From positions 4,874,001-4,938,000 of the forward strand of contig NZ_CP023702.1 of assembly GCF_008704555.1 (NCBI RefSeq): a stretch of DNA of 64,000 nt, written 5' to 3'. Made by a program: the position numbers and the translations under genes. The DNA comes from Streptomyces nitrosporeus (GTDB lineage: Bacteria > Actinomycetota > Actinomycetes > Streptomycetales > Streptomycetaceae). The notes beneath the pieces were generated by a model. That model was not told the origin of the DNA. It saw only the letters and a list, made by a program, of their open reading frames with translations, and did no database searches. Shown piece by piece: positions 8,662-17,661 of the stretch (the stretch's first letter is position 1; every line of letters begins with the position of its first letter).

Positions 8662-8860
8662 GAGAGTGCACGACCTTCCGGTACTCGTAGGAACCGGTCC
8701 CCTGACCGGTCCGCACAAGGGGAGAGCGCCCTCCCCGCCCGCCATGACGCGACTTCCCAGAAAAACTTCACCGGACCCTGAAAGTGGTCCAAACGGCAGG
8801 ACCGGCCCGGACGTGCGCGGACGTCTGATAAATGTGGACCCTTAGGGTTACCCCGAGATC

Positions 8861-9007
8861 CCCGGCGGGCGCACGACGACAGCCACGGCACCTCGCGGCA
8901 TTGCCGTAACGTCCGCATACATCCAGTATGCGAACACCCCTCCGCCTTGCGGCGCATCGCGTCCGGCGCCGCACGCCGATCCGCCGCGGATCACGGGACA
9001 ACCCTTT
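8861..9007 (+). repeat. Dispersed repeat, copy 1
   Basis: This 147-bp element shares its first 60 bases without gaps (about 83% by eye), and its end (CCCCTCCGCCT... to AACCCTT), with the element at 38332-38539. Copy 1 holds a perfect hairpin CGCATAC-ATCCA-GTATGCG at 8914-8932. Short antisense ORFs in both copies spell a similar peptide (ARGAVAVVVRPPG-like), explained by the shared DNA rather than real coding. It lies 70 bases upstream of an RDD gene. The rest of the 8662-9077 gap shows no gene. Confidence 0.7.
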
Positions 9008-9077
9008 GGATCGGGGCCGACCGGCACGACGGAACCGCGGTCGGCCCGAGGCCTCGAAGAGATACGGGACCACGGTG

Positions 9078-10616
9078 ATGAGCGCCCCAACCCCGGCACC
9101 CGGTGACGAAAGCCCCCGCGAGGGGTACTACCCCGACCCGTCCATCCCCGGCTACGTCCGGTACTGGAACGGCGCTTCGTGGGTCCCCGGTACGAGCCGG
9201 CCGGCCCCGCAGGGCGGTACGGCCCCCGCACAGCCCGCCACCGGGCAGCCGGCCGTCCCCGCACCGGCCGCCCGGCGTCCCGCGCCGGTGGAGGAGACGG
9301 GACCGGTCTACTTCGACGAGGCGGACGAGGACGGCGGCGCCGCCCCGGACCGGGCGGAGCCCGGCGGCCGCCCCGAACCCGCTACCGCCTGGCAGGCCGA
9401 CACCTCCCGGCAGACCGGCTTCGGCGGTGAGCGCGACCGCCGTGTCTCCTGGGGCGGGGCGGGCTCCGACCCGCGCGTGGGCGGCCCCGCGGAGGGCGCG
9501 GGCCAGGCGCCCGCCGACCCGCGCCTGCCCGCCGCGGCGGGCCCGGCCGGCGGGGCGGTGCCCGCGATGCGCGACGGCGGGGACGACGGCCCGCGCGAGG
9601 GCGGACGGGAGGACCGGAACGGCGGCGGGCGGGAGGGTGACGCCCAGGACGGCACGGTGACCATCCGCGCGGTGGGGCGGGGCGGCGCCCCCCGTGCTCC
9701 TCGTACGCGTGAGGAGGGTCCCGCGGCGGCCGACGGCACGCTGACGATCCGGGCCCACCGGCCCGGCCCGGACGCTCCGGCGAACACCCGGCCCCCGGGC
9801 ACCGCGGCACCGGCCCCCGCACAGGCTCCCGCCCCCGCCGCACAGCCGCCCGCGGCGTCCCACCGGCCCGCGCTGCCCGCCCAGGGGCGGCCGCCCGTGG
9901 CCCCCCAGCCCCTTCCCGGCACACCCCAGCCCCTCGGCCCCGTGGCAGGTCAGGGTGCCTCCTGGGCGCAGCAGGTCCATCAGCTCGCCCGGCCCGAGCA
10001 GCCGGTCCACCCGCAGCAGGCCGGTCCCGTCCCGGTGCGGCAGCCCTCGCCCCAGCAGGAGCAGCAGCAGCCGGTCACGCCCTGGAAGCCGCCCGTCGAC
10101 GACCCCTTCCAGCAGCTCGCCCGCGCCCAGGCGTCCGCCCGGCCGGCCGGGCTCGGCAAGCGGCTGGCCGCCCGGATCCTGGACTCGGTGGTGCTCGGGG
10201 CCCTGGTCGGGGCGGTCGGTTTCCCGCTGGCGACCCGGGCGCTGGAGCACATCGACCGGAAGATCGAGGCGGCCGAGCGGACCGGAGAGACGGTCACCGT
10301 CTGGCTGCTGGACTCCACCACGGCCGGTCTGCTCGGCGCGGTCATCGGCGCCTTCCTGGTGCTGGGCTTCCTGCTGGAGGCCCTGCCCACCGCCAAGTGG
10401 GGCCGCACCCTGGGCAAGAAGCTCTGCGGGCTCGACGTACGCGACATCGAGTCCCACGACGCCCCCGGTCTCAAGGCCGCGGTCCGCCGCTGGCTGGTGT
10501 ATGGGGTGCTCGGGCTGCTCGTCGTGGGCGTGGTCAACGTGCTGTGGTGCCTGATCGACCGCCCCTGGCGCCAGTGCTGGCACGACAAGGCGGCCCGTAC
10601 GTTCGTCGCGGGCTGA
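9078..10616 (+). CDS. DUF2510/RDD-family membrane protein
   Basis: A 512-residue protein. Near the N-terminus EGYYPDPSIPGYVRYWNGASW is the Trp-rich DUF2510 motif. Residues of about 40-365 are disordered Pro/Ala/Gly sequence with a twice-used DGTxTIRA motif. The C-terminal 145 residues form an RDD domain (GLGKRLAARILDSVVLGAL, then hydrophobic segments, AKWGRTLGKKLCGLDVRDI and a final W-rich segment). RDD proteins are polytopic; some transport ions or osmolytes, but no role is set for this one. GTG 9075 and ATG 9078 are both possible starts. A strong terminator follows at once, and a second RDD gene comes next. Confidence 0.85.
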   Translation: MSAPTPAPGDESPREGYYPDPSIPGYVRYWNGASWVPGTSRPAPQGGTAPAQPATGQPAVPAPAARRPAPVEETGPVYFDEADEDGGAAPDRAEPGGRPEPATAWQADTSRQTGFGGERDRRVSWGGAGSDPRVGGPAEGAGQAPADPRLPAAAGPAGGAVPAMRDGGDDGPREGGREDRNGGGREGDAQDGTVTIRAVGRGGAPRAPRTREEGPAAADGTLTIRAHRPGPDAPANTRPPGTAAPAPAQAPAPAAQPPAASHRPALPAQGRPPVAPQPLPGTPQPLGPVAGQGASWAQQVHQLARPEQPVHPQQAGPVPVRQPSPQQEQQQPVTPWKPPVDDPFQQLARAQASARPAGLGKRLAARILDSVVLGALVGAVGFPLATRALEHIDRKIEAAERTGETVTVWLLDSTTAGLLGAVIGAFLVLGFLLEALPTAKWGRTLGKKLCGLDVRDIESHDAPGLKAAVRRWLVYGVLGLLVVGVVNVLWCLIDRPWRQCWHDKAARTFVAG

Positions 10617-10620
10617 CCCG

Positions 10621-10646
10621 GCGCACCGGCGCGGCCGCCGGTGCGC
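10621..10646 (+). terminator. Hairpin after first RDD gene
   Basis: GCGCACCGGC pairs perfectly with GCCGGTGCGC around a 6-base loop, 5 bases after the stop. There is no T-run, which is usual for Streptomyces terminators. Confidence 0.7.
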
Positions 10647-10745
10647 GGCACGCCGACGGGCCGTGTACGCCCGTGTGCTGACGGGCCGTCCCCCGAAGGG
10701 ACCTGATGCGTTGCGGGGCTTTCGGGCCCGGGGTGCACTGCCCCC

Positions 10746-11405
10746 ATGAGCAACGAACCGCCGCCCGGCGGGCCCCCCGAGGACGACGATCCCTTCGCCA
10801 AGCGGCCGCCGCAGGGCCCCCCGCCCCCGCAGGGTGGCTCGCCCTACGGCAGCGCACCGCCCCCGCCGCCGTACGACCCGGGTCCGTACGGCGGCGGGGG
10901 CCCTTACGGCGGGGCCGATCCGCTGGCCGGCATGCCGCCGCTCGCCGAACCGGGCAAGCGGATCCTGGCGCGGCTGATCGACTTCCTGATCATCTCGATC
11001 CCGCTCTACCTGATCTCGCTGCCCTTCGGCGGGGCGGTCGACGTCTCCTCCGAGGACGGCGAGGACTTCGGCAACGCGGTCGGCAACTCCTACACCGGGC
11101 ACCAGCTGGTCTGGTCGCTGATCGGCCTGGTGGTGTACGTCGCCTACGACACGTACTTCACGCACAAGGACGGCCGGACCCCCGGCAAGCGGCTGCTGAA
11201 GATGCGGGTGGCGATGCTCAACGACGGGTCGGTGCCCGACACCAGCTCCGCGCTGATGAGAGCCGTGGTGCTCTGGCTGCCCGCGCTGCTGTGCTGCCCG
11301 TGCCTGTGGTGGCTGATCAACATCGTGATGATGTTCACGGACAAGCCCTACCGGCAGGGGCTCCAGGACAAGGCGGGCAAGACCGTCGTCGTCAGTGTCC
11401 GCTGA
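10746..11405 (+). CDS. RDD-family membrane protein
   Basis: A 219-residue protein with a 60-residue Pro/Gly/Tyr-rich cytoplasmic head (PPPPYDPGPYGGGGPYGGADP) followed by a compact RDD domain. The Arg and Asp signature residues are in KRILARLIDFLIISIPLYLI, and three hydrophobic segments are visible, with DGRTPGKRLLKMRVAML between the second and third. It is probably a paralogue of the RDD protein upstream; a strong hairpin separates them, so it likely has its own promoter. The function is not established for this subfamily. Confidence 0.85.
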   Translation: MSNEPPPGGPPEDDDPFAKRPPQGPPPPQGGSPYGSAPPPPPYDPGPYGGGGPYGGADPLAGMPPLAEPGKRILARLIDFLIISIPLYLISLPFGGAVDVSSEDGEDFGNAVGNSYTGHQLVWSLIGLVVYVAYDTYFTHKDGRTPGKRLLKMRVAMLNDGSVPDTSSALMRAVVLWLPALLCCPCLWWLINIVMMFTDKPYRQGLQDKAGKTVVVSVR

Positions 11406-11505
11406 CGGGGTGCCCGCGGTGTCCGGCGGCCGGGTGCCCGCGGTGTCCGGCGGGGCGTCCGCCGGGCGCCCGCTCCCGCCCGGCCCCGGCGGTCCGGTCC
11501 CCGGT

Positions 11506-11793
11506 TCAGCGGCGCAGCGAGTGCTCGTCCACGCGTGCCCGGCGGGTGCTCTCCCCGTCCCCGCGCGGGGTTTCGGGCAGTGCGCCGGTGAGGGCGGGGG
11601 CCGCGGTCCTCGGAGCGGCTTCGGCCCGTCCCGGCACCGTCACGGCCACCAGCACCCCGAGCGCCAGGGCGGCGGTCCCGATGACGGCCACACCCGCCCC
11701 GGACTCCACGCCGGACAGCAGGAGCATGGCGAGGGCCGAGAGGATGACGGTGGCCGAACCGTAGGAGAGCTGGGCGGCGGTCAGTCGCGGCAT
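11506..11793 (-). CDS. Small two-helix membrane protein
   Basis: A 95-residue protein with two hydrophobic segments (YGSATVILSALAMLLLSG and AGVAVIGTAALALGVLVAVTV) and a short polar Arg-rich tail. I chose ATG 11793 because GAGGA lies about 12 bases upstream and the upstream extension is Arg/Lys-rich with no homology. I recognise no family. It is divergent from the M6 protease gene, with 381 bp between the starts. Confidence 0.65.
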   Translation of the reverse strand: MPRLTAAQLSYGSATVILSALAMLLLSGVESGAGVAVIGTAALALGVLVAVTVPGRAEAAPRTAAPALTGALPETPRGDGESTRRARVDEHSLRR

Positions 11794-12174
11794 GACGGTG
11801 TCCGTCCTCGGGTGTCGTTTCGGGGCGGTCTCCCGGCGCTTTCGCACTGCCGATCGACTCTACGACGGTGGATGCCCGTCACAGACGCCCGGTATGCGTG
11901 ACTCTTACCCGGGGAGCCGGTGCACGGGGGGCGCACGGAGTCACGCGGACCGTGGCGGGGCGGCGTGACGCGCCGGTCGGGCAGGGGCCCGCCGGGGCAG
12001 GTGTCCGGATAGCGGAAAACGGCCCCCGCATAGTGCAGTTGGCCTGTTCAAGTCAAGACCTGTCTTTTCTCGCGCAACTCCGATCGAATGTCGTCACTTG
12101 TGACGCGTTGACGCGCGCGGCCGCTCTTCACCCCCCTGGCCGCAGACCGCGCACGCCGGGGAGGACTGCATCAA
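11794..12174. promoter_or_regulatory. Divergent promoter region of M6 protease
   Basis: 381 bp without a gene. The right half is AT-richer. Visible elements: TGGCCTGTTC at 12040-12049, a full match to the AdpA consensus TGGCSNGWWY; the palindrome AAGAC-CT-GTCTT at 12055-12066; and the dyad GTCAC-TT-GTGAC at 12093-12104. I cannot place -35/-10 boxes with confidence. Confidence 0.4.
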
Positions 12175-14574
12175 GTGAGCAATCAGAGAAGGGCGCTTCG
12201 CGCCACCGCGGTGGCCGTGGCGCTGGCAGCCACCGCCGCCACCGCTTCGGCCTTCGCCACCGCGCAGGCGGACGACAGGACGCCGGGTTCCGGCGCCGCG
12301 GTCGTCGACCGGCACGACCCCGCGCCGGAGAAGGCGCACGAGCACGACCTGGAAGGCCCCTTCAGCAAGGAGCAGGACGAGCGGCGCCAGGCCGCGCTGG
12401 AGCAGGTGCTGTCCGGCGACAAGAAGGTGACGGCCCGCGGCGGCTCCAAGGTCGTCAAGCTGGGCAAGAGCAAGTACGTCGAGCTCGGCCGGGAGAAGAC
12501 CGACAAGATCTTCACCATCCTCGTGGAGTTCGGCGACCAGGTCGACGACACCACGATGTTCGACCCGGACGGCGACGGCCCGAAGCCGCCCGTCAAGAAG
12601 TACGGCGGCACGCCCGGCCCCCAGCACAACGAGATAGCGAAGCCGGACCCGAAGAAGGACAACAGCACCGCCTGGCAGGCCGACTACAGCCAGGAGCACT
12701 TCCAGGACCTCTACTTCGGTGAGGGCAAGGGCAAGGAGTCGCTGAAGACCTACTACGAGAAGACGTCCTCCGGGCGCTACTCGGTCGACGGCGAGGTCTC
12801 CGACTGGGTCAAGGTCCCGTACAACGAGGCCCGTTACGGCTCCAACTACTGCGGTTCGACCAACTGCGCCAACGTCTGGGACGCGGTCCGCGACGGCGTC
12901 AACGCCTGGGTCGCCGACCAGAAGGCCAAGGGCCGCACGCTGGAGCAGATCAAGGCCGACCTGGCGCAGTACGACCAGTGGGACCGCTACGACTTCGACG
13001 GCGACGGCGACTTCAACGAGCCCGACGGCTACATCGACCACTTCCAGCTGGTCCACGCCGGCGAGGACGAGTCGGCGGGCGGCGGTGTCGAGGGGACCGA
13101 CGCGATCTGGGCGCACCGCTGGTACGCCTACGGCACGGACGCCGGCGCGACGGGCCCCGCGGGCAACAAGGCCGGTGGCGCCGAGATCGGTGACACCGGC
13201 ATCTGGGTCGGCGACTACACCGCGCAGCCCGAGAACGGCGGCCTGGGCGTCTTCGCCCACGAGTACGCCCACGACCTCGGCCTCCCGGACCTCTACGACA
13301 CCTCCGGGGGCGGCGAGAACTCGGTCGGCTTCTGGTCGCTGATGTCGGCCGGTTCCTGGCTCGGCACCGGTGACGGCCAGATCGGCAACCTGCCCGGCGA
13401 CATGACCGCCTGGGACAAGCTCCAGCTCGGCTGGCTCGACTACGACACGGCCAAGGCCGCCACGAAGTCGACGCACAAGCTGGGTGTCGCGGAGTACAAC
13501 ACCAAGGACAAGCAGGCGCTCGTCGTCGAGCTGCCGAAGAAGACCGTCACCACCGAGGTCACCGAGCCCGCCGAGGGCACCGGGCAGTGGTGGAGCGACA
13601 TGGGTGACGACCTGTCGAACACCCTGTCCCGCCCGGTCGACCTGACCGGCAAGGCGTCCGCCTCGCTGGACCTGTCCGGCTGGTACGACATCGAGGCCGA
13701 CTACGACTACCTCTACACCGAGGTCTCGGACAACGGCGGCGCCTCCTGGACCGCGCTGGACGGCACGGCGGACGGCAAGGCCATCCCGCGCGACGCCAGC
13801 GACAAGCCGGCCCTGACCGGCGTCTCCGGTACGTACAAGAAGCTGTCGTTCCCGCTGGACGCCTACGCGGGCAAGAAGATCGACCTCCGCTTCCGCTACC
13901 AGACGGACGGCGGCGCGGGCGGCAAGGGCTTCACCGCCGACGCCCTCACCGTCACCGCCGACGGCGCCGCGCTCTTCACCGACGGTGCCGAGGGCGACGA
14001 CAACGGCTGGACCGCCAAGGGCTTCTCGCGTATCGGGGCGTCGTTCACCAACGACTACCCGCAGTACTACATCGCGGAGAACCGCCAGTACGTCTCGTAC
14101 GACAAGACCCTCGAGGTCGGCCCGTACAACTTCGGCTTCTCCACCACGCGCCCCGACTGGGTCGAGCACTACTCGTACCAGAACGGCCTGATGGTGTGGC
14201 TCTGGGACACCTCCCAGAAGGACAACAACACCTCGCAGCACCACGGCCGGGGCCTGATCCTGCCGGTGGACTCGCACGCGAAGCCGCTGAAGTGGAAGGA
14301 CGGCACGGTCCTGCGCAACAAGATCCAGCCGTTCGACGCGCCGTTCAGCTGGTACCCGAACAAGGGCTTCACGCTGCACAACGCCGACGTGCCGCTGAAG
14401 ATCAAGCCCTCGCTGGGCGTGCCGGTCTTCGACGACCGCAAGGGCACCTACTGGTACGAGGAGAACCCGACCGGAAGCGTCAAGGTCTCTGACACCAACA
14501 CCCGGATCTCGATCGTCAGCGAGCCGCTCAGCGGCTCGACGATCACCGTGAAGGTCGGACCCTCGGCCAAGTAA
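12175..14574 (+). CDS. Secreted M6 (immune inhibitor A) metalloprotease
   Basis: A 799-residue protein. A signal peptide is clear (RRALRATAVAVALAATAATASA, cleavage near AFA-TAQA). A propeptide-like charged region runs to about residue 100, then the peptidase M6 domain with the zinc motif HEYAHDLGLPD at residues 362-372 and the downstream Met-turn-like WSLMSAGSW. The C-terminal half holds a jelly-roll-like accessory domain (LDLSGWYDIEADYDYLYTE, ...KKIDLRFRYQTDGG). It degrades extracellular proteins during mycelial growth or development. GTG 12175 is the start, since the signal peptide begins directly. A strong terminator follows. Confidence 0.93.
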   Translation: MSNQRRALRATAVAVALAATAATASAFATAQADDRTPGSGAAVVDRHDPAPEKAHEHDLEGPFSKEQDERRQAALEQVLSGDKKVTARGGSKVVKLGKSKYVELGREKTDKIFTILVEFGDQVDDTTMFDPDGDGPKPPVKKYGGTPGPQHNEIAKPDPKKDNSTAWQADYSQEHFQDLYFGEGKGKESLKTYYEKTSSGRYSVDGEVSDWVKVPYNEARYGSNYCGSTNCANVWDAVRDGVNAWVADQKAKGRTLEQIKADLAQYDQWDRYDFDGDGDFNEPDGYIDHFQLVHAGEDESAGGGVEGTDAIWAHRWYAYGTDAGATGPAGNKAGGAEIGDTGIWVGDYTAQPENGGLGVFAHEYAHDLGLPDLYDTSGGGENSVGFWSLMSAGSWLGTGDGQIGNLPGDMTAWDKLQLGWLDYDTAKAATKSTHKLGVAEYNTKDKQALVVELPKKTVTTEVTEPAEGTGQWWSDMGDDLSNTLSRPVDLTGKASASLDLSGWYDIEADYDYLYTEVSDNGGASWTALDGTADGKAIPRDASDKPALTGVSGTYKKLSFPLDAYAGKKIDLRFRYQTDGGAGGKGFTADALTVTADGAALFTDGAEGDDNGWTAKGFSRIGASFTNDYPQYYIAENRQYVSYDKTLEVGPYNFGFSTTRPDWVEHYSYQNGLMVWLWDTSQKDNNTSQHHGRGLILPVDSHAKPLKWKDGTVLRNKIQPFDAPFSWYPNKGFTLHNADVPLKIKPSLGVPVFDDRKGTYWYEENPTGSVKVSDTNTRISIVSEPLSGSTITVKVGPSAK

Positions 14575-14600
14575 CCGGTGAAACCGCAGGTCAGATCATG

Positions 14601-14634
14601 ATCGGCCGTCGCCCCCTAGCGGGCGGCGGCCGAT
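14601..14634 (+). terminator. Strong hairpin after M6 protease
   Basis: ATCGGCCGTCGCCC pairs with GGGCGGCGGCCGAT (14-base stem with one G-U) around a 6-base loop, then CGTGTTT. It lies 27 bases after the protease stop. Confidence 0.85.
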
Positions 14635-14696
14635 CGTGTTTAGGTGCGTCTTGACCGATCCTTATTGACGCGATGTCTCACGGGGGAGTGCTGAGC

Positions 14697-15044
14697 ATGG
14701 CAGGCGGAGGTTTCTGCAGATTGCCGGACGGCACGGTGGTGGTGGCGCTCACCCTGAGCCGCCCGCCGGAGGGCTCAGGGTGCCCCGACGCCCCGGTACG
14801 GGTGCTGGTGCACGCCGTGAACCGGGCACGCGCCCTGACCAGGCTGCGCAACCTGGGGCTGCGCGCGGTCTACCTCAGGGGCAACAGCCAGCCCCCCACG
14901 CCGGACGAGATCACGGCGGTGCTGCACCACCCCGACGGGCTGCTGTGGCGGACGGCGCCCCAGGCCGGGCAGGAGCTCTGGCACCCGATCCGGGCGCTGC
15001 TCGGGCCCACGGGGTACGCGGGACCCGCCCGGCCGGCCGCCTGA
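14697..15044 (+). CDS. Conserved small hypothetical protein
   Basis: A 115-residue protein with a beta-like start (FCRLPDGTVVVALTLSRPP) and a middle LVHAVNRARALTRLRNLGLRAVYLRGN. It carries no signal peptide and no membrane segment. GGGGGAG sits 8 bases before ATG 14697, which decides this start over an in-frame ATG at 14673. I do not recognise a domain. It converges with pncA, leaving 37 bp between stops. Confidence 0.7.
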   Translation: MAGGGFCRLPDGTVVVALTLSRPPEGSGCPDAPVRVLVHAVNRARALTRLRNLGLRAVYLRGNSQPPTPDEITAVLHHPDGLLWRTAPQAGQELWHPIRALLGPTGYAGPARPAA

Positions 15045-15081
15045 GCGGCTCGGAGCGGGCCCGTACGCCCGCCTCAGGGGT

Positions 15082-15666
15082 TCAGACGACCGGGGTGCCG
15101 GACAGGTCCACGCCCGCGGCCCGCAGCTCCTCCAGGGCCCGCTCGGTCGTCTTCGGAGCCACCCCGGCGGTCAGGTCCAGCAGTACACAGGTGGCGAAGC
15201 CCTCACGGGCCGCGTCCAGCGCGGTGGCCCGCACACAGTGGTCGGTGGCGATCCCGACGACGTCGACGGCGGTGACGGACCGGTCCCGGAGCCACTGGGC
15301 GAGCCCGGTGCCGTTCTCGTCCACCCCTTCGAAGCCGCTGTAGGCGGCGGCGTACGCCCCCTTGTCGAAGACGGTGTCGATGGCGCCGGAGGCCACGGCG
15401 GGAGCGAAGTTCGGGTGGAAGCCCACCCCCTCCGTGCCCGCGACGCAGTGCGCCGGCCACGAGTGCTCGAAGTCAGGGCTGTCCGAGAAGTGCCCGCCCG
15501 GGTCGATGTGGTGGTCCCGGGTGGCCACCACATGGCGGTAGCCGGGCCGGGCCTCACCGATCAGGTCGGTGATGGCGGCGGCGACATCGGCACCACCCGC
15601 CACCGCGAGGCTCCCGCCCTCGCAGAAGTCGTTCTGAACGTCGACGACGATCAAGGCGCGATGCAT
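15082..15666 (-). CDS. pncA: Nicotinamidase
   Basis: A 194-residue isochorismatase-fold amidase that hydrolyses nicotinamide to nicotinate for NAD salvage. The catalytic triad is visible: Asp9 (IVVDVQNDF), Lys102 (VFDKGAYA) and Cys144 (GIATDHCVRATALDA). Metal-ligand His residues lie in RDHHIDPGGHFS. It is downstream of pncB on the same strand with a 213-bp gap. The two enzymes perform consecutive steps, so co-regulation is likely even with the gap. Confidence 0.95.
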   Translation of the reverse strand: MHRALIVVDVQNDFCEGGSLAVAGGADVAAAITDLIGEARPGYRHVVATRDHHIDPGGHFSDSPDFEHSWPAHCVAGTEGVGFHPNFAPAVASGAIDTVFDKGAYAAAYSGFEGVDENGTGLAQWLRDRSVTAVDVVGIATDHCVRATALDAAREGFATCVLLDLTAGVAPKTTERALEELRAAGVDLSGTPVV

Positions 15667-15879
15667 GACAGATGTCCTTCGGTGGGGGACGGGCGGAATA
15701 CCGGCGGACCGGCGGGGCCGGGGGCCCCCGCCGAGCCTAGAGAATCAGCGCGGCGGGGGGAATCGGCACGGTCCGCGGGCCCGGCCCGCACGGCCGCTCC
15801 CGGCGGGCGGCCCCCGCCGGACCCCGCCCTGCGGGCCGCGGCCCGCAGGGGCGCCCCGCCGCCCGTCCCCGCCCGGACC

Positions 15880-17208
15880 TCATACGTACTCGGTCGGGAT
15901 CACCGGCTCGCCCCGCGACAGCTGGATCGCCGACATCGGCAGCCCGGTCCGGGCCGCGATGTGCCGCTCCCTCGCCGCCTCCAGCGGCTCCCGGGCGACC
16001 ACCCGGCCGCCCCTGACCAGCTCCACCTGCAACTGCTCCGCCGCCAGCTCCGCCGGGACCTCCCCGGTGCCGATCACCTCGGCCTCGGCCACCCCGTGCC
16101 CGTCCAGCCTGCGCGCCGCCCACTTGCGGCCGCCCCGCGACGACTTCGCGCCCAGCGACTTCTTGACCACGGGCAGCAGCGGGGCGGCCGGATCGGCGGA
16201 CTCCGCGCGGGCCACCAGCTTGTAGACCATCGAGCACGTCGGGTGCCCGCTCCCGGTCACCAGCTGCGTCCCCACCCCGTACGTGTCCACCGGGGCGGCG
16301 GCCAGCGAGGCGATCGCGTACTCGTCGAGGTCGGAGGTCACCACGATCTTCGTCTCGGTGGCACCCAGCTCGTCCAGCTGCTGCCGCACCCGGTGCGCGA
16401 CCAGCAGCAGGTCACCGGAGTCGATGCGTACGGCACCGAGCTCGGGCCCGGCGACCTCCACCGCCGTCCGTACCGCCTCGGTCACGTCGTAGGTGTCCAC
16501 CAGCAGCGAGGTGCCCCGCCCCAGCGACTCCACCTGCGCCCGGAAGGCGTCCCGCTCGCTGTCGTGCAGCAGGGTGAAGGCGTGCGCACTGGTGCCGACG
16601 GTGGGGATGTTGTAGCGGAAGCCCGCCGCCAGGTCCGAGGTGGTGTGGAAACCGCCGACGTACGCGGCACGGGCCGCGGCCACCGCCGACAGCTCGTGGG
16701 TGCGGCGCGCGCCCATCTCGATCAGCCGGCGCCCGCCCGCGGCGGCGGACATCCGGGACGCCGCGGCGGCGATCGCCGAGTCGTGGTTGAGGATGGAGAG
16801 GATCACCGTCTCCAGCAGCACGCACTCGGCGAAGGAGCCCTCGACCCGCAGCAGCGGCGAGCCCGGGAAGTACACCTCGCCCTCCGGGTAGCCCCAGATG
16901 TCACCGCTGAAGCGGTAGTCGGCCAGCCAGTCGACGGTCGCCGCGTCCACGACGCGCTGGTCGCGCAGGAAGCCGAGCATCTCGTCGTCGAAGTGGAAGT
17001 TCTCCACCGCGTCCAGCACCCGCCCGGTGCCCGCGACGACGCCGTAGCGCCTGCCCTCGGGCAGCCGCCGGGTGAACGCCTCGAAGACGGAGCGCCGGTC
17101 GGCGGTGCCGGCCTTCAGTGCGGCCTGCACCATCGTGAGCTCGTACTGGTCGGTGAAGAGCGCGGTCGACGGCACACCGACCCGTCGCCCAAGGTCCGCT
17201 GAGTTCAT
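15880..17208 (-). CDS. pncB: Nicotinate phosphoribosyltransferase
   Basis: A 442-residue enzyme that makes nicotinate mononucleotide from nicotinate and PRPP. Family motifs are STALFTDQYELTMVQAAL near the N-terminus, ...SAHAFTLLHDSERDAF around the phosphohistidine region, VRIDSGDLLLVAHRVRQQLD, and ...TYGVGTQLVTG, which binds the phosphoribosyl moiety. It acts just after PncA in salvage. It is divergent from clpS across 79 bp, an arrangement conserved in streptomycetes to my knowledge. Confidence 0.95.
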   Translation of the reverse strand: MNSADLGRRVGVPSTALFTDQYELTMVQAALKAGTADRRSVFEAFTRRLPEGRRYGVVAGTGRVLDAVENFHFDDEMLGFLRDQRVVDAATVDWLADYRFSGDIWGYPEGEVYFPGSPLLRVEGSFAECVLLETVILSILNHDSAIAAAASRMSAAAGGRRLIEMGARRTHELSAVAAARAAYVGGFHTTSDLAAGFRYNIPTVGTSAHAFTLLHDSERDAFRAQVESLGRGTSLLVDTYDVTEAVRTAVEVAGPELGAVRIDSGDLLLVAHRVRQQLDELGATETKIVVTSDLDEYAIASLAAAPVDTYGVGTQLVTGSGHPTCSMVYKLVARAESADPAAPLLPVVKKSLGAKSSRGGRKWAARRLDGHGVAEAEVIGTGEVPAELAAEQLQVELVRGGRVVAREPLEAARERHIAARTGLPMSAIQLSRGEPVIPTEYV

Positions 17209-17287
17209 GCCGGCGACTCTACCCCCTATTCGTCAAAGTGACGAGATGGGGCCGCCGTTTATGCGCGAGCCCTGCCCGGGTGGCAGC

Positions 17288-17605
17288 ATGGGACAGGTGA
17301 GCGTTGCTTCCCCCGTAGAGATCGAACGTCCCGAATCGGCCGAGGAGACCTTCGTCGTCCCCGAGCCCGACGTCCCGTGGGTGACGCTGGTGCACAACGA
17401 CCCGGTCAACCTCATGAGCTATGTGACGTATGTCTTCCAGGCCTACTTCGGCTACTCCAAGGACAAGGCGCACAAACTCATGCTGGACGTCCACCAGAAG
17501 GGCCGCGCCGTCGTCTCCAGCGGAAGCCGGGAGGAGATGGAACGCGACGTCCAGGCCATGCACGGCTACGGCCTCTGGGCCACGCTGACCCAGGACCGCA
17601 ACTGA
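17288..17605 (+). CDS. clpS: ClpS adaptor of the ClpAP/ClpCP protease
   Basis: A 105-residue N-degron adaptor that hands substrates to a Clp ATPase. The core VTLVHNDPVNLMSYVTYVF contains the conserved N-D-P-V/N substrate-pocket motif, followed by AHKLMLDVHQKGRAVV and GLWATLTQDR. The flexible N-terminal tail is about 30 residues. ATG 17288 and GTG 17297 are both plausible starts. The DUF2017 gene follows 56 bp downstream on the same strand and may be co-transcribed. Confidence 0.95.
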   Translation: MGQVSVASPVEIERPESAEETFVVPEPDVPWVTLVHNDPVNLMSYVTYVFQAYFGYSKDKAHKLMLDVHQKGRAVVSSGSREEMERDVQAMHGYGLWATLTQDRN

Positions 17606-17661
17606 CGCACCGCCGCCCCAGGCCCCTCCCCGCACCGCCCGACCCACTCATCGGAGAATCC

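Noticed and set aside
12094..14379. Long minus-strand frame under the M6 protease
   Set aside because: A mirror frame of a gene with a signal peptide, HExxH motif and terminator on the other strand.
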